A DNA stretch of 8,336 bases, taken from contig CADEEU010000032.1 in NCBI GenBank assembly GCA_902826385.1, forward strand, positions 8,704-17,039, in the 5' to 3' direction. Numbering within the stretch: the first letter of the stretch is position 1; each line of letters begins with the position of its first letter. Of the stretch, positions 5,849 to 8,336 are shown piece by piece. Source of the stretch: an uncultured Acidobacteriota bacterium. GTDB lineage: Bacteria > Acidobacteriota > Blastocatellia > Pyrinomonadales > Pyrinomonadaceae. The notes below the pieces were generated by a model. It saw only the letters and a list, made by a program, of their open reading frames with translations, ran no database searches and had not been told where the DNA came from. A program made the translations under genes and the position numbers.

Positions 5849-6801
5849 GAGTTTCAAATCAAATTACTTCAGTCGACGACCTTATAACCTCCCGCGAGGA
5901 AACCCGAGCGGGATTTATCGCGATGGCCCTCGAAAAGACCTTGATGGCATCGCAATACGTCGAGGAGGCGAGAGCATTAAAGGCCCTGGCAAGTTCTGTG
6001 AAGGCACCTCGAAAGCTTCTCGATATGCCCGATTTAAGAAAGGGATTGATAAGCGCATCCGGTTTATCAGACAAATCACTCAAGCACCTAAGAGACGAAG
6101 ATAAGGACGCAGCGATTCTGGGATTGATCGAAACGTTTCTCGAACCGGCAGGAGCGGATTTTCCGGATGAGTTGGTCTACAGGTATTTGCTTACGAAAGG
6201 TGACTCATTGGGTGGAAGTGCGCGGAACTTGGCGGGAGCACTTGGCGACAGAAAATTCCTTCGTACTCTGATTTCAGTTCTAAGTTTGGCGGGAGTTGAG
6301 TATTCTTGGAAAGACCGCAAAACCAAAGTATGGGTTCACAAACCAACTGGCGAAGTTGGAGTCGAAAAGCGTATCAGCGGCCTTTACTGGAAAAAAGGTG
6401 GCAAACACCGACTTTTGGCCATGAATGTCCTCCTGCCGCTAATTGGGAAAAATGTCGATCTTGTAATCCTGGACGCAAAGCCGGGTGATTTGGAAGCTGC
6501 TAACCGGACATTATTTGAACAAAACACCCGTTTCGTCGCACTTGGCGAACTGAAAGGTGGAATCGATCCTGCCGGTTCGGACGAACATTGGAAAACAGCG
6601 AATTTCGCGTTAAACCGGATTCGGTCCCGATTTCAGTCGCAAGGTCTTAATCCGCCAACCTTCTTCATCGGAGCGGCTATCGAACGAAGCATGGCCGGTG
6701 AAATCTTACAACAGCTTGATTCAAAGGTGTTGACGCGCACCGCAAATCTGACAAAAGACGCTCAACTTACTTCAATCTGTGACTGGATTATGAATCTTTG
6801 A
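5821..6801 (+). CDS. AvaI/BsoBI-family type II restriction endonuclease
   Basis: This is recognised as an AvaI/BsoBI-type enzyme (Pfam BsoBI family), which cleaves C^YCGRG leaving 4-base 5' ends. The length, 326 residues, is close to the family size. Numbered from GTG 5821, an N-terminal helical part (20-110) is followed by conserved-looking blocks LEPAG (107-111), ELVYRYLL (117-124), GDSLGGSARNLAGALG (127-142) and the PD-(D/E)xK core: an Asp in NVDLVILD (213 or 218), then GELKGG with Glu243 and Lys245, then His256. From memory, BsoBI has Glu240, Lys242 and His253; the Lys-to-His spacing of 11 is identical here, so the active site appears intact. GTG 5821 has GGAAG seven bases upstream; ATG 5833 is the alternative start, without a ribosome site. 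Either start lies inside the methyltransferase gene (28 or 16 bases overlap), implying coupled translation, so the endonuclease would follow the methylase. Sequence specificity is inferred from the family. Confidence 0.85.
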   Translation: MRLPMAKKVRVSNQITSVDDLITSREETRAGFIAMALEKTLMASQYVEEARALKALASSVKAPRKLLDMPDLRKGLISASGLSDKSLKHLRDEDKDAAILGLIETFLEPAGADFPDELVYRYLLTKGDSLGGSARNLAGALGDRKFLRTLISVLSLAGVEYSWKDRKTKVWVHKPTGEVGVEKRISGLYWKKGGKHRLLAMNVLLPLIGKNVDLVILDAKPGDLEAANRTLFEQNTRFVALGELKGGIDPAGSDEHWKTANFALNRIRSRFQSQGLNPPTFFIGAAIERSMAGEILQQLDSKVLTRTANLTKDAQLTSICDWIMNL

Positions 6802-6885
6802 ACTTTCCTTATCAATCACCAGGAATCGCTAACACTTCCAAGGCGGACCGGATTTGCTTTTTATGTGCCGACCTTCGGAGCCGAT
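6802..6885. other. Convergent intergenic gap between the endonuclease gene and mreB
   Basis: 84 bases separate the two stop codons. A short imperfect stem (CCGA/TCGG, near 6869-6879) is too weak to call a terminator, and no GC-rich hairpin with a T-run is present on either strand. The right border of the R-M cassette should fall here. Confidence 0.4.
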
Positions 6886-7959
6886 CTACGCTTCGAACGG
6901 GATTTCGGCGTTTTGGAGGACGCTGAGTTCGTTGCGGGAGACTTTTTCGAGTAGTTTGGGATCGTCGAACATTTTTAGCAGGCCGTTGACGGTGGCGTAG
7001 CGCGGTTCGTCGGCGACGCTGCATGGGAGGTTGATGTAGTTTCGGAGATATTTGTCTATTCCGTCCAGCAGGGCGCCGCCGCCGGTCAGGATGACTCCGC
7101 GGTCGTAGATGTCGGCGGCTACTTCGGGCCGCAGCTCGGTCAACGTGTCGCGGACCATTTCGGCAATCTTTCGCACTATGGACTCAACTATCGGATAAAC
7201 CTCGCCGTTCGTTATCTCGACCGCCGCCGGGCTGCCGGTTTGAACGTCGCGGCCGCGGACTTCGGTCGTTTTTGTAATGTCGTCCGGCAGAAAAGCAGAG
7301 GCGAAAGTGGTCTTTATATATTCAACCGTTTCCTCGCCTACCTGCAGCCCGCGGTGCCGACGCAGATGCGTCGCGAGAACTTCATTAATGGCGTTGCTGC
7401 CGTAGCGTTCCGAGGTTGACGTGACGACGGTGCCTTTCGCCACGATGGCGATGTTGGTCGTCGCGGCACCGATGTCAATGATCGCGGTCGCCCGCTTATC
7501 GGTCGGCAAAACGCCGGCACCGAACGCGGCGGCCAGGCCTTCTTCCATCATGAAAACCTTGCCGATGTGCGATTCCTCGGCGGCGTTCAAAAGGGCACGC
7601 TGCTCCACCTGAGTTACGTCAGACACCATGCTCATCACGGCCTGGAGCGACAGGTTCGAACCGCCTGTACGGGCTTTCTTTACAAAGTGCGCCAGCATCT
7701 TTTTGGTCCGCTCAAAATCGCCGACCACTCCGCCGATCAGCGGTGCGCGAACGACGACATCGCGGCCCTCGCGGCCGGCCATGTCGCCGGCCTCCTGACC
7801 GAACGCTACGACCTCCTCGGTGATCTCATTGATCGCGACGAGCGAGGGCTCGTCCAAAACCACACCTCGGCCCTTGACCGCGATGATCGTGCTGGCAGTG
7901 CCGAGATCAATCGCCATCGAGTCAGTAACTAACTTTTTGAGCGAGGAAATTCTTAACAT
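6886..7959 (-). CDS. mreB: Rod shape-determining protein MreB (divergent)
   Basis: MreB is a bacterial actin that forms membrane-bound filaments guiding cell-wall synthesis. Numbered from ATG 7959 (357 residues), the actin-fold motifs appear in order: phosphate-1 DLGTAST at 18-24, the helix carrying MEEGLAAAFGAG near 138-149 with the catalytic-type Glu, phosphate-2 DIGAATTNIAI at 162-172, EVRGRD (233-238), and the adenosine motif LTGGGALLDG at 291-300. The start is ATG 7959 because MLRISSLKKLV then matches the membrane-binding amphipathic N-terminus of MreB proteins. A TTG start at 8013 would place the promoter inside the gene. Unusual points: phosphate-2 reads DIGAATTN where most MreB have DIGGGTTE, and MVSDVTQVE replaces the common VPSGITxVE. 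It may be a paralogue rather than the main MreB. mreC and mreD do not follow; the next gene is the convergent endonuclease. There is no Shine-Dalgarno before the ATG. Confidence 0.9.
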   Translation of the reverse strand: MLRISSLKKLVTDSMAIDLGTASTIIAVKGRGVVLDEPSLVAINEITEEVVAFGQEAGDMAGREGRDVVVRAPLIGGVVGDFERTKKMLAHFVKKARTGGSNLSLQAVMSMVSDVTQVEQRALLNAAEESHIGKVFMMEEGLAAAFGAGVLPTDKRATAIIDIGAATTNIAIVAKGTVVTSTSERYGSNAINEVLATHLRRHRGLQVGEETVEYIKTTFASAFLPDDITKTTEVRGRDVQTGSPAAVEITNGEVYPIVESIVRKIAEMVRDTLTELRPEVAADIYDRGVILTGGGALLDGIDKYLRNYINLPCSVADEPRYATVNGLLKMFDDPKLLEKVSRNELSVLQNAEIPFEA

Positions 7960-7980
7960 GGTTGTAATGGCTGCACTAAA

Positions 7981-8010
7981 ATTATATTCCTTTTGAATCG
8001 GCCCTGACAA
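7981..8010 (-). promoter_or_regulatory. Sigma-70-type promoter of mreB
   Basis: On the minus strand, TTGTCA (8010-8005, five of six consensus bases) is followed by an 18-base spacer and a perfect TATAAT (7986-7981). Transcription should start near 7974, giving a leader of about 15 bases before ATG 7959. The promoter lies in the 70-base gap after the cyclase gene, so mreB can be transcribed independently of it. Confidence 0.65.
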
Positions 8011-8029
8011 CAACTATTATTCGGCCTTT

Positions 8030-8336
8030 TTAGCCCCATTTTACCTCAAGGACATTGACCGGCTGGACGCGATTTTTCACCGTTAAAGGCTCCCGGACAT
8101 TGACCGGAATCAGATTGCCGCTCGCGGACGCCGTGGCTTCACTTATCAATATCTGTCCACCGGCGGCGTTTGATTCAAGACGCGACGCTAGATTTACAGT
8201 GTCGCCGATTGCGGTGTATTCCGACCGCTTGTTCGAGCCGATGTACCCGATCGTTGCTTCGCCTGTGTGAAGTCCGATCCCGATAGATATCTTGCCGTAG
8301 CCTTCGTTATAAAGCTCTGCGTTCAGTTGGGCAAGG
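8030..8336 (-). CDS. Class III adenylate/guanylate cyclase, C-terminal end (partial)
   Basis: The frame enters from the right edge and ends at TAA 8032-8030, leaving the last 101 residues. They match the end of the class III nucleotidyl cyclase catalytic domain: GIGLHTGEATIGYIGS (18-33), then RSEYTAIGDTVNLASRLE (37-54). Within this, Asp45 is at the adenine-contact position, and Asn48 and Arg52 are the transition-state residues, all present, so the visible half of the site is intact. The domain ends with strands typical of the family (GGQILIS, 59-65; VNVREPLTVKNRVQPVNVLEV, 78-98). The protein makes cAMP or cGMP from the triphosphate; the residue that would help decide the substrate upstream is outside the window, as are any N-terminal CHASE2, FHA or membrane domains. 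The gene stops right after the catalytic domain. mreB follows after 70 bases on the same strand but has its own promoter. Confidence 0.88.
   Translation of the reverse strand, partial: LAQLNAELYNEGYGKISIGIGLHTGEATIGYIGSNKRSEYTAIGDTVNLASRLESNAAGGQILISEATASASGNLIPVNVREPLTVKNRVQPVNVLEVKWG

Larger units (their letters stand above)
4411..6801 (+). other. Type II restriction-modification cassette (AvaI/BsoBI-like)
   Basis: Promoter, methyltransferase and endonuclease form a compact unit that is visibly more A/T-rich than the flanking genes, which points to acquisition by transfer. The gene order is M then R in the same direction with overlapping ends. It stands between minus-strand housekeeping genes. 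I found no direct repeats, inverted repeats, integrase or tRNA marking the borders, so the exact insertion ends remain unknown. Confidence 0.7.

Noticed and set aside
5658..6104. 148-codon plus-strand frame across the methylase/endonuclease junction
   Set aside because: Third frame of two well-supported genes; the translation has no motif and does not extend either protein, so it is not evidence of a frameshifted fusion.
6860..6885. Possible terminator between the endonuclease gene and mreB
   Set aside because: Only a 4-bp stem with a 3-base loop and no adjoining T-run on the proper side.
7567..7932. 121-codon plus-strand frame
   Set aside because: Antisense to mreB; length is explained by the GC-rich codon bias of mreB.

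Overview
The window looks like ordinary bacterial chromosome, moderately GC-rich, interrupted by a restriction-modification (R-M) cassette. The host genes have GC-rich third codon positions (hand counts: about 57% G+C over 2281-2340 in cdaA, about 68% over 7081-7140 in mreB). The R-M genes are clearly poorer in G+C (about 42% over 5461-5580). The mix of a CdaA/CdaR pair, a CBS-bearing M50 protease, an MreB with unusual motifs, a class III nucleotide cyclase and a COG4880-type beta-propeller would fit Acidobacteriota or a related deep Gram-negative lineage. That placement is a guess from gene content, not something the sequence proves.

Left part, all minus strand, read from right to left: an intramembrane site-2 protease with a CBS pair (2803-3882), the diadenylate cyclase CdaA (1900-2739), its YbbR-domain regulator CdaR (891-1823), and the N-terminal 258 residues of an exported beta-propeller protein that runs off the left edge (1-776). 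The first three are separated by 63 and 76 bases and look co-transcribed. CdaA makes c-di-AMP and CdaR is its usual membrane partner. CBS domains bind adenosine-type ligands, so the protease upstream may sense a nucleotide, possibly c-di-AMP itself.

Middle: a gene-poor stretch (about 3883-4426) holds one small ORF with a strong Shine-Dalgarno sequence (4175-4381, unknown function). A plus-strand two-gene type II R-M system follows: an amino-DNA methyltransferase (4427-5848), then a restriction endonuclease recognised as AvaI/BsoBI-like (5821-6801), predicted to cut CYCGRG. The methyltransferase appears to be transcribed from an extended -10 promoter placed so that its mRNA would be leaderless. 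The endonuclease gene overlaps the methyltransferase end, so its translation is probably coupled. No controller gene is evident.

Right part, minus strand: the end of a class III adenylate/guanylate cyclase (8030-8336, partial) and, 70 bases downstream, a divergent mreB (6886-7959) with its own near-consensus sigma-70 promoter. mreB and the endonuclease gene are convergent across 84 bases with no convincing terminator.

I found no tRNA, rRNA, CRISPR array, insertion sequence or clear attachment site. The R-M pair is a known type. The less ordinary points are its leaderless promoter, the protease-CdaA-CdaR linkage and the altered phosphate-2 motif of MreB.
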